Below, piece by piece: positions 53,191 to 62,466 of a DNA stretch of 64,000 nucleotides. Positions within the stretch are counted from its first letter, which is position 1, and each line of letters starts with the position of its first letter. The stretch is from contig NZ_ANLA01000009.1 in NCBI RefSeq assembly GCF_000348685.1, forward strand, positions 101,662 through 165,661, written 5' to 3'. The notes beneath the pieces are model-generated. The model did no database searches. It had not been told where the DNA came from and was given only the letters and a program-made list of their open reading frames with translations. This DNA is from Xanthomarina gelatinilytica. Its GTDB lineage: Bacteria > Bacteroidota > Bacteroidia > Flavobacteriales > Flavobacteriaceae. The translations under genes and the position numbers were made by a program.

Positions 53191-53940
53191 ATGAAAGTGA
53201 AAACAATTTTAGTGTCTCAACCGGAACCTAAAATCGAAAATTCGCCTTACTTTGATCTTCAGGAAAAGCAAAAAGTTAAAATAGACTTTAGACCTTTTAT
53301 TCATGTCGAAGGAGTTGATGCAAAAGAAATAAGATTACAAAAAGTTGATTTAAAAAATTACACAGCCATTGTTTTAACCAGCAGAAATGCTGTAGATCAC
53401 TACTTTAGAGTTGCAGAGGAAATGCGCTTTAAAGTGCCTGATACTATGAAATATTTTTGCCAATCTGAAGCTGTTGCCTATTATCTACAGAAGTATGTAG
53501 TTTACAGAAAACGTAAAATATATGTTGGGAAACGTAATTTTGCCGAGTTGTCGCCTTTAATAAAGAAATATAAAGATGAAACTTTTTTGCTTCCAACTAC
53601 CGATAAACTAAAACCAGAAGTCCCTAAAATATTGGACGAACTTAAAGTAGATTGGAAAAAAGCCATTTTTTATAGAACTGTAATAAGCGACCTATCTGAT
53701 TTAGCAGATGTGTATTACGACATATTAGTGTTTTTCAGTCCTTCTGGAATAGATTCTTTATTCCATAATTTCCCGGATTTCAAACAAAACGACACACGTA
53801 TTGCTGTTTTTGGAAATACTACCATTAAAGCTGCCGAAGAAAAAGGATTACGTGTGGACATTGCTGCTCCAACGCCTGAAACCCCTTCCATGACCATGGC
53901 TTTAGAGAAATATATTAACGAAGTAAACAAAAAGAAATAA
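53191..53940 (+). CDS. hemD: Uroporphyrinogen-III synthase
   Basis: Enzyme of 249 residues that closes and isomerises hydroxymethylbilane to uroporphyrinogen III. Features: N-terminal VSQPEPKIENSPYF, VLTSRNAVDHYFR, LPTTDKLKPEVP and VFFSPSGIDSLFHNF, followed by AVFGNTTIKAAEEKGLRVDIAAPTPE. Catalytic residues vary in this family. Co-transcribed with the DUF4271 gene. A terminator follows at 53968-53990. Confidence 0.9.
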   Translation: MKVKTILVSQPEPKIENSPYFDLQEKQKVKIDFRPFIHVEGVDAKEIRLQKVDLKNYTAIVLTSRNAVDHYFRVAEEMRFKVPDTMKYFCQSEAVAYYLQKYVVYRKRKIYVGKRNFAELSPLIKKYKDETFLLPTTDKLKPEVPKILDELKVDWKKAIFYRTVISDLSDLADVYYDILVFFSPSGIDSLFHNFPDFKQNDTRIAVFGNTTIKAAEEKGLRVDIAAPTPETPSMTMALEKYINEVNKKK

Positions 53941-53967
53941 ATTACTTTAATGGAATATAACAAAAAG

Positions 53968-53990
53968 AGCAACCTATGGGTTGCTTTTTT
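53968..53990. terminator. Terminator after hemD
   Basis: 7-bp stem AGCAACC / GGTTGCT with TATG loop, then T6. Also serves the convergent T9SS gene ending at 54011. Confidence 0.85.
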
Positions 53991-54010
53991 GTTAGGATTA
54001 AAAAAACTGC

Positions 54011-54985
54011 TTATTTAATCATTAATTTTTTAGTGTCCAATTGGTGTTCTGTACTAAATCTTGCCAAATACATTCCAGAAGCTAAACCAGAAACATCAAT
54101 TATATTATCGTATTTCGTTAAATGAGTTGTTAGGAGCACTTTACCCGTAATACTGCATATGGTTAAATCAGCCTCATTCACATAGCTTTCAATATGCAGT
54201 GCACCATTTACCGGGTTTGGATACATATTAAAGGCCATTTTGGCTGTTTCATTTGTATTTAAAGTATTCAAACACGTGGTACATTCTGTTTCATTATCAA
54301 CCAAGCATGCACATAAATCATCAATAAACCATACAATATGCGCATCTCTATCTATTAGTGATGCATCATCAAATAACATACAGGTCAAGCTTGAATTTCC
54401 ATCACAATCAAAATGTAACATATTAGCTTGATTGCCATTTCTTATATCTATAATACTCAGATTATTTAATTTAAGATCAACATCTTTAACAACTACATTC
54501 TGACTTAAATCTAAACTTACAAGATTGTTTTTTCTAAGGTTTAAAGTTTCCAAAGCCACATTGGTACTTAAATCTATAGAAGTTAAGCCACAACTCCTTA
54601 AATTTAATGTGGTTAGGTTTGCTAATCCAGATACATTTACGGAAGCCAAGTTAGCACAACCAACGCCTGATACTGTTAGTAAAGAAGTGTTGTTGGATAA
54701 ATTGACGCTGGAAATATCTGGATTGTAGTTAAAGTTAATTCCCGTAATATTAAGAAAGGCCTCAATTCCTGATATATCTGCAATATCACTGTTGGCAATA
54801 TTGAGCTCTCCTGTAAAAGCCATGGCATCTGCAGTTAAGATTTGATTGTCTGCTACAGGATTTGTGTCAATGCCACCACTGATTAATTTCTGTTCAAAGT
54901 TGCCATCTGGAATAGCTGTATATTGTGCGTAGCTGCTGTAATGAAACGCAACTGCGGCAATAAAAAAATAAATGATTTTTTTCAT
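54011..54985 (-). CDS. T9SS secreted leucine-rich-repeat protein (copy 1)
   Basis: Secreted protein of 324 residues. Signal peptide (AAVAFHYSSYAQ), short N-terminal part with YTAIPDGNFEQKLI, then about six leucine-rich repeats of roughly 20 residues with the pattern LxxLxLxxxxLxSxDLSxN (LTTLNLRSCGLTSIDLSTNV and following), a two-Cys cap, and a C-terminal T9SS domain (YPNPVNGALHIES ... HQLDTKKLMIK). About half identical to the gene at 55194-56150, so a tandem duplicate. Probably a binding or adhesion protein. Confidence 0.82.
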   Translation of the reverse strand: MKKIIYFFIAAVAFHYSSYAQYTAIPDGNFEQKLISGGIDTNPVADNQILTADAMAFTGELNIANSDIADISGIEAFLNITGINFNYNPDISSVNLSNNTSLLTVSGVGCANLASVNVSGLANLTTLNLRSCGLTSIDLSTNVALETLNLRKNNLVSLDLSQNVVVKDVDLKLNNLSIIDIRNGNQANMLHFDCDGNSSLTCMLFDDASLIDRDAHIVWFIDDLCACLVDNETECTTCLNTLNTNETAKMAFNMYPNPVNGALHIESYVNEADLTICSITGKVLLTTHLTKYDNIIDVSGLASGMYLARFSTEHQLDTKKLMIK

Positions 54986-55141
54986 GATTATAGTTTGAAG
55001 TTTGTTACTATAAATCTAAGATATCCATATAATACCTCCAAAAAATTACATGGTAGTATATCCTGATAATTAACACTTTAAACTAAAATATGCCTAAGAA
55101 CCAATAAAACAAAAACACATCTACAAGCCTTAAAAAAAGAA

Positions 55142-55162
55142 AGCAACCTTTTATGGGTTGCT
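55142..55162 (-). terminator. Terminator of LRR copy 2
   Basis: 7-bp stem AGCAACC / GGTTGCT with 7-nt loop and T-rich run on the minus strand; the same stem sequence as at 53968-53990. Confidence 0.75.
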
Positions 55163-55193
55163 CTCTCTAACTTTTTTTTATAAGGAATTGTAC

Positions 55194-56150
55194 TTATTTT
55201 ATAATTAATTTCTTTGTATCCACTTTGTTGTCTGATATAAATCTAGCTAAGTAAACGCCAGATGAGAGGGCAGAAACATTCACCACATTTTCACCTTGAG
55301 TCAATGTTTTGGTTAAAATCACTTTTCCAGTGATGTTGTAGATTTGCACGACTGCATGACTGGATTTTGAACTCACGTATAGCGTGTTGTTAACCGGGTT
55401 TGGATACATGTCAAAAGACACCTCATTTATTGAATTTAAAGATAAAGTGTTACATTCAGCTTCAGAACTTACATATGTGCTTAAATTATCTTTTATCCAA
55501 ACTGGTGGTACCAAATTTGGGTCTGAAGCATCATCTACAAAGACACATTGTAACGCTGGATTTGTATCTGCGTTAAATAAGGTGACATTTGTATTGTTAC
55601 CATTTCGCATATCTAAAAATGTCAGACCATTTTGTTTAACATTCACAGAGGTTAACATACCGTTTTGGCTTAAGTCCAAAGAGGTAACGCTGTTTTTTCT
55701 AATATTTAAAGTCTCAAGAGCTGTATTGGTAGTTACATCCAGCGAAAGCAAACTTGCATTTGCGAATTGCATTTCTGTAACATTTACTAGACCTGTAACA
55801 TTTATGGATGTTAAACCAGAGCAGCCAGTTCCTGTGATGCTTGTCAACAAAGGACTGTTTGTTAAATCCACACTTGTAATTCCTGTATTGTAATTAAAGT
55901 TGATGCTAGTAATGTTAAAAAAGGCTTCAATTCCTGTTAGATCGGAAATACCACTATTGGCTATATCCAAAGCCCCAGAATAATTATTGGCTTCAGAAGT
56001 TAAAATTTGTCCATCTATTATCGTATTGGAGTCAATCCCATCATTTATCAATTGTTGCTCAAAATATATATCAGGTATTGAGGTATATTGGGCAAACGTG
56101 AGAGAACAAAATCCGAAAAATAGAATCATTAAGTAAGTAGTTTTTTTCAT
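55194..56150 (-). CDS. T9SS secreted leucine-rich-repeat protein (copy 2)
   Basis: Paralogue of 54011-54985, 318 residues, same domain order: signal peptide ending FGFCSLTFAQ, YTSIPDIYFEQQLINDGIDS, LRR units (FFNITSINFNYNTGITSVDLT and following), cap, and the T9SS domain ending NKVDTKKLIIK. The sorting domain end is nearly identical to the one in 56346-57137. Arrangement of the three genes in tandem on the minus strand, each with its own terminator, suggests local duplication and domain sharing. Confidence 0.82.
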   Translation of the reverse strand: MKKTTYLMILFFGFCSLTFAQYTSIPDIYFEQQLINDGIDSNTIIDGQILTSEANNYSGALDIANSGISDLTGIEAFFNITSINFNYNTGITSVDLTNSPLLTSITGTGCSGLTSINVTGLVNVTEMQFANASLLSLDVTTNTALETLNIRKNSVTSLDLSQNGMLTSVNVKQNGLTFLDMRNGNNTNVTLFNADTNPALQCVFVDDASDPNLVPPVWIKDNLSTYVSSEAECNTLSLNSINEVSFDMYPNPVNNTLYVSSKSSHAVVQIYNITGKVILTKTLTQGENVVNVSALSSGVYLARFISDNKVDTKKLIIK

Positions 56151-56293
56151 GATTTTATATTTTATATACCATAAAATTAAGTTTAATAATTATTAATGCC
56201 AAAAAATCAATAGGTTATATAACAGTATTTTTTATCTTTTAATCTAAAGCATGATTCTGCATCCAATGTTTTAAAGATCACAAATAGCAAAAA

Positions 56294-56324
56294 AAAACAG
56301 AGCAGCTTTAGGCTGCTCTGTTTT
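56294..56324 (-). terminator. Terminator of discoidin-like T9SS gene
   Basis: Perfect 13-bp stem AAAACAGAGCAGC / GCTGCTCTGTTTT with 5-nt loop and A/T-rich flanks. Confidence 0.88.
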
Positions 56325-56345
56325 TAAATCTCTGTATTATGCTTG

Positions 56346-57137
56346 TTATTTTATAATGAGTTTTTTTGTATCCACTTTATTTTCTGAAATAAATCTTGCT
56401 AAGTAAACACCTGATGATAAGGCAGACACATCCATGGAATTTTCACCTAGGTTTAAGTTTTTGTTCAAAACTTGTTTTCCAGTCATATCATACACTTCAA
56501 CAGTAGCTTTTTCCATGTTGGAAGAAACTACCACATGGTTTGAAGCTGGATTGGGGTATACTGAAAATGCAGATACTTCATTATTGTTTACTCCTAATGT
56601 TGGAGATCCTAGAAATGCAATTTCAGCAAAACCAGTTCCATCTGGATCTCCATGATTGGAAAGCACTTCCATTCTAATATAAGCTGCACTTACAGCAGGA
56701 AATGTAAATTGTTCTGGAGCTGAAATATTGGTAAAAACTTCTGCAAAAACAGTTGGAGCCCCTGGAATAGGCAAATAAGCTGTCCCATCCAAGGAGTAAT
56801 AAAAAGCAACCCCATTCACACCAACACTTGTTGAAGGTCCACCTGCATTTTGATTCCAAAAAGACAAGCCTTCAATATCGTATGATGTTCCTAAATAAAA
56901 ATCGATGGTCCCAGTAATTTCATTTGCAACAAAACTATTTACTGTATCTGTTCCACTATGATCAGAAGTTAAACTCCCTGGAGTTACTAAACCAGAGCCA
57001 TCATAAGTATAGATGAGATTAGTAGAATAATCTGGAGTAAAAGTCGTAGTTGCCGAAACCGGGCTCACCATGGATTGAGCATGTAATTGGGTGTAAAAAG
57101 CAAATAATATTGCTATTAAAAAAGTAGTTTTCTTCAT
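56346..57137 (-). CDS. T9SS secreted protein with discoidin-like domain
   Basis: Secreted protein of 263 residues. Signal peptide (FLIAILFAFYTQLHAQ), a domain of about 150 residues with GTIDFYLGTSYDIEGLSFWNQNAGGPSTSVGVN and YIRMEVLSNHGDPDGTGFAEIAFLG, the layout of F5/8 type C (discoidin) carbohydrate-binding domains, and a C-terminal T9SS domain (FSVYPNPASNHVVVSS ... NKVDTKKLIIK) almost identical to that of the LRR gene before it. It may bind a polysaccharide. No catalytic domain. Confidence 0.8.
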   Translation of the reverse strand: MKKTTFLIAILFAFYTQLHAQSMVSPVSATTTFTPDYSTNLIYTYDGSGLVTPGSLTSDHSGTDTVNSFVANEITGTIDFYLGTSYDIEGLSFWNQNAGGPSTSVGVNGVAFYYSLDGTAYLPIPGAPTVFAEVFTNISAPEQFTFPAVSAAYIRMEVLSNHGDPDGTGFAEIAFLGSPTLGVNNNEVSAFSVYPNPASNHVVVSSNMEKATVEVYDMTGKQVLNKNLNLGENSMDVSALSSGVYLARFISENKVDTKKLIIK

Positions 57138-57336
57138 AGTTCGATAGTTTAAAAGTTATAGAATAAAATTACTTGTTTAAAGTACAAAAACCAAGTTTAT
57201 TTGTCTTTATACATCTAATTATTATGCAGTTAATCCATTTTAAGTTCAATTTACGTATGAAAATAAAAAATTAACGGCATTTTATTCAATTATAGCTTGG
57301 TTTAAACAACACGAGAATTAGAATTTATTAAGAAAT

Positions 57337-57366
57337 AAAAAAGTCAGCTACATGGCTGACTTTTTT
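57337..57366 (-). terminator. Terminator of pckA
   Basis: Perfect 12-bp stem AAAAAAGTCAGC / GCTGACTTTTTT with 6-nt loop; serves as T-run on the minus strand. Confidence 0.9.
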
Positions 57367-57387
57367 CTTCTCTGAAAAATAATACGT

Positions 57388-58998
57388 TTATCTTACGTTT
57401 GGAGCACCTGCAAGAATTTCATCGTTTGCAAACTCTTCAAACTTTTTAAAGTTTTCCCTGAATGATTCCGATAATTTATACGCAGCCTTGTAATAGCCTT
57501 CATCATCGTTCCAAGTAGCTCTTGAACTCAACACCTCATCTGGCACACCTGGACAGGTTCTAGGTTGTTTTAAGCCAAATACAGAATGTGTTCTATACGT
57601 TTCATCAGTCACCTCATCTAAATCTCCTTTAAGAGCAGCACTTATCATAGCTCTGGTGTATTTAAGTTTAATTCTGCTACCTATACCATAAGGACCTCCT
57701 GTCCATCCCGTATTAATCAACCATACATTAACGCCAGCCTCTTTCATCTTGGCACTTAACATTTCGGCATATTTAGTAGGATGCAGTGGCATAAATGGTG
57801 CTCCAAAACAAGCAGAGAAACTTGGTAAAGGCTCATCAATTCCAGCTTCTGTACCAGCCACTTTTGCTGTATATCCAGAAATAAAATGATAAGCAGCCTG
57901 ACCAGGAGTTAATCGTGAAATTGGAGGCAACACCCCAAAAGCATCTGCAGTTAAGAAAAAGATGTTTTTAGGATTCTTGCCAATGGAAGGCACCTGAATG
58001 TTATTAATATGATAAATTGGATAACTAACACGTGTGTTTTGAGTAATGGACGTGTCATCAAACTGAACCTCTCCCTTATCGTTCAAAATAACATTTTCAA
58101 GAATGGCTCCTGGTTTGATGGCGTTAAAAATATCTGGTTCGTTTTCTTCAGATAAGTTTATAACCTTAGCATAACAACCGCCTTCAAAATTAAAAACCGT
58201 ATTTTCGTTGGTCCAGCCATGCTCGTCATCACCAATAAGTTTACGGGCTGGATCTGCTGAAAGAGTTGTTTTTCCTGTTCCAGACAGTCCGAAAAATATG
58301 GCTGTATCTCCATCTTCTCCAACATTGGCACTACAGTGCATAGGCAAGGTGTTTTTGAACACAGGTAGAATGAAATTTAAAGCAGAAAAAATGCCTTTTT
58401 TAATTTCCCCCGTATAACCTGTTCCTCCAATCAATGCTATTTTTCTAGTAAAATCCAAAATGGCAAAATTATGTTGTCTAGTACCATCTACTTCAGGATC
58501 TGCCATAAAACCTGGTGCATTTACTATGGTCCATTCTGGCGTAAAGTTTTTTAATTCGTCTTCTGTTGGACGCAAAAACATGTTGTAAGCAAACATGTTC
58601 ATCCAAGGTTGCTCGTTAATGACACGAATGTTTAATTTATATTTTTCATCTGCACAAGCGTAGCTGTCCCTAACAAAAACTTCTTTATTAGATAGATAAG
58701 CGACTACTTTATCGTATAGTTTTTGAAATTTATCCGATTCAAAAGGAATGTTGATATTTCCCCACCACACTTTATCTTCGGTAATACTGTCCTTTACAAT
58801 AAAACGATCTTTTGGCGACCTTCCGGTAAATTCTCCTGTGTTAACAGCTAAGGCCCCAGAGGATGCTTCCACACCTTGTCCTTTAGCTATGGTAATGTCG
58901 TGAAGTTGTTTTGGAGTTAATTGATAATGTACTTTGGCATTTTTAATTCCATACGATTCCAGAGAAATGGTATTGGATGCTTGGGTATGATCTACCAT
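57388..58998 (-). CDS. pckA: Phosphoenolpyruvate carboxykinase (ATP)
   Basis: Gluconeogenic enzyme converting oxaloacetate and ATP to phosphoenolpyruvate; 536 residues. Kinase P-loop FGLSGTGKTTLSADP near residue 245, metal ligands in VDGTRQHNFAIL and GDDEHGWT, and TGEFTGRSPKDRFIV. The ATG at 58998 (MVDHTQASNT) is chosen over the 27-nt longer frame. A -7 box lies at 59023-59030. Family length is 530-540, so complete. Confidence 0.97.
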   Translation of the reverse strand: MVDHTQASNTISLESYGIKNAKVHYQLTPKQLHDITIAKGQGVEASSGALAVNTGEFTGRSPKDRFIVKDSITEDKVWWGNINIPFESDKFQKLYDKVVAYLSNKEVFVRDSYACADEKYKLNIRVINEQPWMNMFAYNMFLRPTEDELKNFTPEWTIVNAPGFMADPEVDGTRQHNFAILDFTRKIALIGGTGYTGEIKKGIFSALNFILPVFKNTLPMHCSANVGEDGDTAIFFGLSGTGKTTLSADPARKLIGDDEHGWTNENTVFNFEGGCYAKVINLSEENEPDIFNAIKPGAILENVILNDKGEVQFDDTSITQNTRVSYPIYHINNIQVPSIGKNPKNIFFLTADAFGVLPPISRLTPGQAAYHFISGYTAKVAGTEAGIDEPLPSFSACFGAPFMPLHPTKYAEMLSAKMKEAGVNVWLINTGWTGGPYGIGSRIKLKYTRAMISAALKGDLDEVTDETYRTHSVFGLKQPRTCPGVPDEVLSSRATWNDDEGYYKAAYKLSESFRENFKKFEEFANDEILAGAPNVR

Positions 58999-59022
58999 AA
59001 TTATTTTGTGTTGTTTAAAGTG

Positions 59023-59030
59023 CAAAATTA
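59023..59030 (-). promoter_or_regulatory. -7 box of pckA
   Basis: Minus strand TAATTTTG matches TAnnTTTG exactly, 25 nt before the start codon. Confidence 0.55.
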
Positions 59031-59058
59031 TAATTTTATTTTAAAGTAAGCACTTATT

Positions 59059-59454
59059 TTAGGAATTATCACCTTTGATTTTTAAAAAGTTTATTAACAA
59101 TATTATCCATGAAACTATCAATAATAATCCCCCAATAGGTGTAATAAATCCAATGCTTTTAAAATTAAAACCTGAAAGTTCATTTGTAGCCAAACCGTAT
59201 ATAGAACCCGAAAAAAACAATATGCCCAAAAGAATGAGATAAAAAATTGCTTTTTTGGATTTTTCGCTGACAAAGGCAGAATTACCAACAAACAGCAACA
59301 GTAAAGCATGATACATTTGATACCTTACGCCAGTCTCAAAGGTTTGCAGTGCCTGTGTTGTAATCAATGCTTTTAAACCATGAGCTGCAAAAGCTCCTAA
59401 AACCACACTTAAAATTCCGAAAATGGCAGCTAAAATCAATATCTTTTTGTTCAT
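59059..59454 (-). CDS. DUF423 membrane protein
   Basis: Small membrane protein of 131 residues with four hydrophobic helices. Residues 1-30 (ILILAAIFGILSVVLGAFAAHGLKAL) and FETGVRYQMYHALLLLFVG match DUF423 (PF04241, YgdD-like). Function unknown. Divergent from the saccharopine dehydrogenase gene, with 79 nt between start codons. Confidence 0.9.
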   Translation of the reverse strand: MNKKILILAAIFGILSVVLGAFAAHGLKALITTQALQTFETGVRYQMYHALLLLFVGNSAFVSEKSKKAIFYLILLGILFFSGSIYGLATNELSGFNFKSIGFITPIGGLLLIVSWIILLINFLKIKGDNS

Positions 59455-59533
59455 ATAAAATAAGGTTATGGGTTTTTAAAACCCTTAGTATTTATTACAT
59501 TCGTAGCTGCAAAAATACTCAACAAATCTCATT

Positions 59534-60898
59534 ATGCGAAAGATTTTAATTATAGGTGCAGGAAAATCCGCATCATACCTTATAAAATACCTATTAGACA
59601 AATCGGAAGAAGAGAATTTACTCATTATTGTTGGTGATGTTAATTTCTCTCATGCCAAAAAACTCATTGGAGACCATGACAATGCCCAGGCCATTATGCT
59701 GGATGTTTTTGACAAAAAATCCAGGGAGCAGGCTATTCAAAATTCAGACATTGTTATTTCCATGTTGCCAGCTCGATACCATATAGAAGTTGCCAAAGAT
59801 TGCATCAGCTACAACAAAAACATGGTTACAGCATCTTATGTGAGTGAGGAAATGCACAAACTGGATAAGGCTGCCACAGAAAAAGGCCTTATTTTTATGA
59901 ATGAAATTGGTGTGGATCCTGGAATAGACCACATGAGTGCCATGCAGGTTATAGACAAAATTAGAGCTAAAGGTGGCAACATTATTTTGTTTGAATCTTT
60001 TACTGGTGGATTGGTAGCCCCTGAAAGTGATAACAATCTATGGAATTACAAGTTTACCTGGAATCCAAGAAACGTTGTGGTTGCAGGACAAGGTGGTGCA
60101 GCTAAATTTTTACAGGAAGGCACTTATAAATACATTCCATACAACAGGCTATTTAGAAGAACCGAATTCTTGGATGTAGAAGGTTATGGCAGGTTTGAAG
60201 CCTACGCCAACAGGGATTCCTTAAAATACCAATCGGCTTACGGTTTGGAAAATGCTAAAACCCTTTATAGAGGCACCATGCGTCGGGTTGGGTTTTCCAG
60301 GGCTTGGAACATGTTTGTACAGTTAGGGATGACAGACGATGAATACCATATTGAAGACAGCGAAAACATGAGCTATCGTGATTTCGTGAACGCCTTCTTA
60401 CCTTATAGCCCAACAGATTCAGTCGAGTTAAAATTCAGACACGCCTTAAAAATTGACCAAGACGATATTGTTTGGGATAAACTTATTGAGTTGGATCTAT
60501 TTAGCAATAAAAAAATGGTAGGTCTTAAAAAAGCAACACCTGCACAAATATTGCAAAAAATATTGGAAGATAGTTGGACCCTACAGGATCATGAAAAAGA
60601 CATGATTGTAATGTACCACAAGTTTGGATATGAACTTAACGGACAAAAACACCAAATAGATTCCACCATGGTTACCTTAGGAGAAGACCGTGTGTATACA
60701 GCCATGTCCAAAACCGTTGGATTGCCAGTTGCTATTGCAGCCTTAGCAATCCTAAACGAAAAAATAGTAACTCCTGGCGTTCAAATACCTATAACCAAAG
60801 AAGTGTATGATCCTATTTTAAAAGAATTAGAAGCTTACGGAATTTCGTTTACTGAAACCGATGTGCCTTATTTAGGCTATAATCCATTAAATATATAA
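59534..60898 (+). CDS. Saccharopine dehydrogenase family protein
   Basis: NAD(P)-dependent dehydrogenase of 454 residues. N-terminal Rossmann fold KILIIGAGKSASYLIKYLLDKS, conserved FMNEIGVDPGIDHMSAMQVID, and a C-terminal domain with AMSKTVGLPVAIAALAIL. Acts in the saccharopine pathway of lysine degradation or synthesis by homology; the bacterial partner genes are not adjacent. An Lrp-type regulator gene follows after 8 nt, which suggests amino-acid-responsive control. Confidence 0.88.
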   Translation: MRKILIIGAGKSASYLIKYLLDKSEEENLLIIVGDVNFSHAKKLIGDHDNAQAIMLDVFDKKSREQAIQNSDIVISMLPARYHIEVAKDCISYNKNMVTASYVSEEMHKLDKAATEKGLIFMNEIGVDPGIDHMSAMQVIDKIRAKGGNIILFESFTGGLVAPESDNNLWNYKFTWNPRNVVVAGQGGAAKFLQEGTYKYIPYNRLFRRTEFLDVEGYGRFEAYANRDSLKYQSAYGLENAKTLYRGTMRRVGFSRAWNMFVQLGMTDDEYHIEDSENMSYRDFVNAFLPYSPTDSVELKFRHALKIDQDDIVWDKLIELDLFSNKKMVGLKKATPAQILQKILEDSWTLQDHEKDMIVMYHKFGYELNGQKHQIDSTMVTLGEDRVYTAMSKTVGLPVAIAALAILNEKIVTPGVQIPITKEVYDPILKELEAYGISFTETDVPYLGYNPLNI

Positions 60899-60905
60899 GC
60901 ATCAT

Positions 60906-61376
60906 TTGAAAGTTGTAAACCAAAATATTGAAATAGATGGCATAGACAAAGCTATTTTACGCGCCTTAATGCATGATGCCAGAACTCCCATACTTGAAAT
61001 TGCCAGACAGGTTGGGATATCTGGAGCAGCCATTCATCAACGGTTGCGCAAACTTGAAAAGTCTGGAATCATTTCAGGATCTAAATTTGTAATCAATCCA
61101 AAAGTTTTAGGCTATACCACTATGGCTTTTGTAGGTATTTATCTGGATAAGGCCATGAGCAACCCAGAAGCCGTAAAACAACTTCAAAAAATACCAGAAG
61201 TTTTGGAGTGCCATTATACTACAGGTAACTGGAGCATTTTCATTAAAATACTTTGTAAAGACAATGAACATTTAATGCATTTGTTGAATAAGGATATCCA
61301 ATCCATTGAAGGGGTTTCCAGAACAGAAACCTTTATTTCCTTAAATCAGCAAATAGACAGGCAGATAAAAATATAA
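60906..61376 (+). CDS. Lrp/AsnC-family transcriptional regulator
   Basis: Regulator of 156 residues: helix-turn-helix (residues 15-60, LEIARQVGISGAAIHQRLRKLEKSGII) followed by an AsnC/RAM ligand-binding domain (FVGIYLDKAMSNPEAVKQLQKIPEVLECHYTTGN). The start is a TTG at 60906 since no ATG lies before the conserved GIDKAILRAL; the next ATG (residue 22) is inside the helix-turn-helix. Directly downstream of the saccharopine dehydrogenase gene and likely its regulator. A palindromic terminator follows. Confidence 0.88.
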   Translation: MKVVNQNIEIDGIDKAILRALMHDARTPILEIARQVGISGAAIHQRLRKLEKSGIISGSKFVINPKVLGYTTMAFVGIYLDKAMSNPEAVKQLQKIPEVLECHYTTGNWSIFIKILCKDNEHLMHLLNKDIQSIEGVSRTETFISLNQQIDRQIKI

Positions 61377-61378
61377 TA

Positions 61379-61410
61379 AAAAGAGCTTTTGAAATTTCAA
61401 AAGCTCTTTT
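61379..61410 (+). terminator. Terminator of the saccharopine dehydrogenase-lrp unit
   Basis: Perfect 32-nt palindrome (AAAAGAGCTTTTGAAA and its reverse complement), starting 3 nt after the stop codon and ending in T4. Confidence 0.9.
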
Positions 61411-61510
61411 ATTTAGACTATAATTCTCGTAGGTATCAATCAGGACACTTTCTTAATTTCATTTTACAACTAAATTGATATGGGGCTAAGCCAATGTATT
61501 TGTAAGTAAA

Positions 61511-61576
61511 AGTCGACATAAAGTCGGTATATAGTCGACATATACTCAACATATACTCGGTATATTCATATTGTAT
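61511..61576. repeat. 11-bp-period tandem array
   Basis: Six consecutive 11-mers of the form A(G/C)TC(G/A)(A/G)(C/T)ATA(T/A): agtcgacataa, agtcggtatat, agtcgacatat, actcaacatat, actcggtatat, then the degenerate tcatattgtat. It lies in the 317-nt space between two convergent genes; the rest of that space (61411-61510 and 61577-61642) shows no gene or other structure I recognise. Confidence 0.8.
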
Positions 61577-61642
61577 TTACGTTATAATATAACTGATTAT
61601 AAAGAGTTATAAGCAAGAAAACATGAGCCTTTTGCGCATAAA

Positions 61643-61674
61643 AAAACCTTCAGTTTAAAATAGCTGAAGGTTTT
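61643..61674 (-). terminator. Terminator of the second Bax-inhibitor gene
   Basis: Perfect 11-bp stem AAAACCTTCAG / CTGAAGGTTTT with 10-nt loop and T-run on minus. Confidence 0.88.
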
Positions 61675-61693
61675 AAATATTTTTGAAATGTAA

Positions 61694-62419
61694 TTAATCC
61701 CTTGACATAAAGATGCTTAAAACATACCAGAACAACAACATTAATGAGGCAAACAAGCCCAAGGCAGCAGGAATATAATCGGCTGTTGTGTATTTGTTTA
61801 CCAAGTTTGATGTTTGGTATAAGATAGAACCTCCAGCCAAAAGGCACATACCCACAGAAAACCACAGCCCTAAATTAAACCCGAATAAGGTTCCTGCAAT
61901 AATTAATCCAATAGCAATAAAAAACCCTATGGTTAAACCTGTTCTTAAAAAGGAGAAATCCTTTTTAGTAACAAACACCACTGCCGATAATCCAGTAAAC
62001 AATGCCAAGGTTACAATGGCAGCCTGATTCAATAACTCTGGACCGGAATCCATATAATATGCAGCAATATAAATTAAAGGCACAAAAATAAAGGCTTCAG
62101 CAAAAATGTATAAGCCATAGGCCAGATATTGCATGTTCTTATCTGTTGATTTTAAAGTCATTTTTTCAGCATAGTTGGTAATGAACATGAAACCTCCCAA
62201 CATCAGGAGCCATTTAAAGCCTTCTGTCATGGACAAAGCAAAATTGACTATGGTTTCACTTTGCAACAATAAATATTCAAACAATATAAACACCAAGACA
62301 CCTCCTGCCACATGTGCATAGGTTTTTTTATAAAAAGCCACTCTATCTGTTTCAGACAAAGCACTTAACAACACTTTTGTTTGGGTAGGTTCAAACGGAT
62401 TTTGAGGATGATTTTCCAT
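61694..62419 (-). CDS. Bax inhibitor-1 family membrane protein (second)
   Basis: Membrane protein of 241 residues with about seven helices, matching the classic Bax inhibitor-1 family (PF01027, YbhL-like): N-terminal SETDRVAFYKKTYAHVAGGVLVF, and FTGLSAVVFVTKKDFSFLRTGLTIG. It is distinct from the BaxI_1-type protein at 5123-5854 and should have a separate, unknown role; homologues act as calcium leak channels. It stands alone, followed by a strong terminator. Confidence 0.88.
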   Translation of the reverse strand: MENHPQNPFEPTQTKVLLSALSETDRVAFYKKTYAHVAGGVLVFILFEYLLLQSETIVNFALSMTEGFKWLLMLGGFMFITNYAEKMTLKSTDKNMQYLAYGLYIFAEAFIFVPLIYIAAYYMDSGPELLNQAAIVTLALFTGLSAVVFVTKKDFSFLRTGLTIGFFIAIGLIIAGTLFGFNLGLWFSVGMCLLAGGSILYQTSNLVNKYTTADYIPAALGLFASLMLLFWYVLSIFMSRD

Positions 62420-62466
62420 ACATAATTATTTAATTGGTTATAGTTTGATAAATGTAACAAAAAAAT

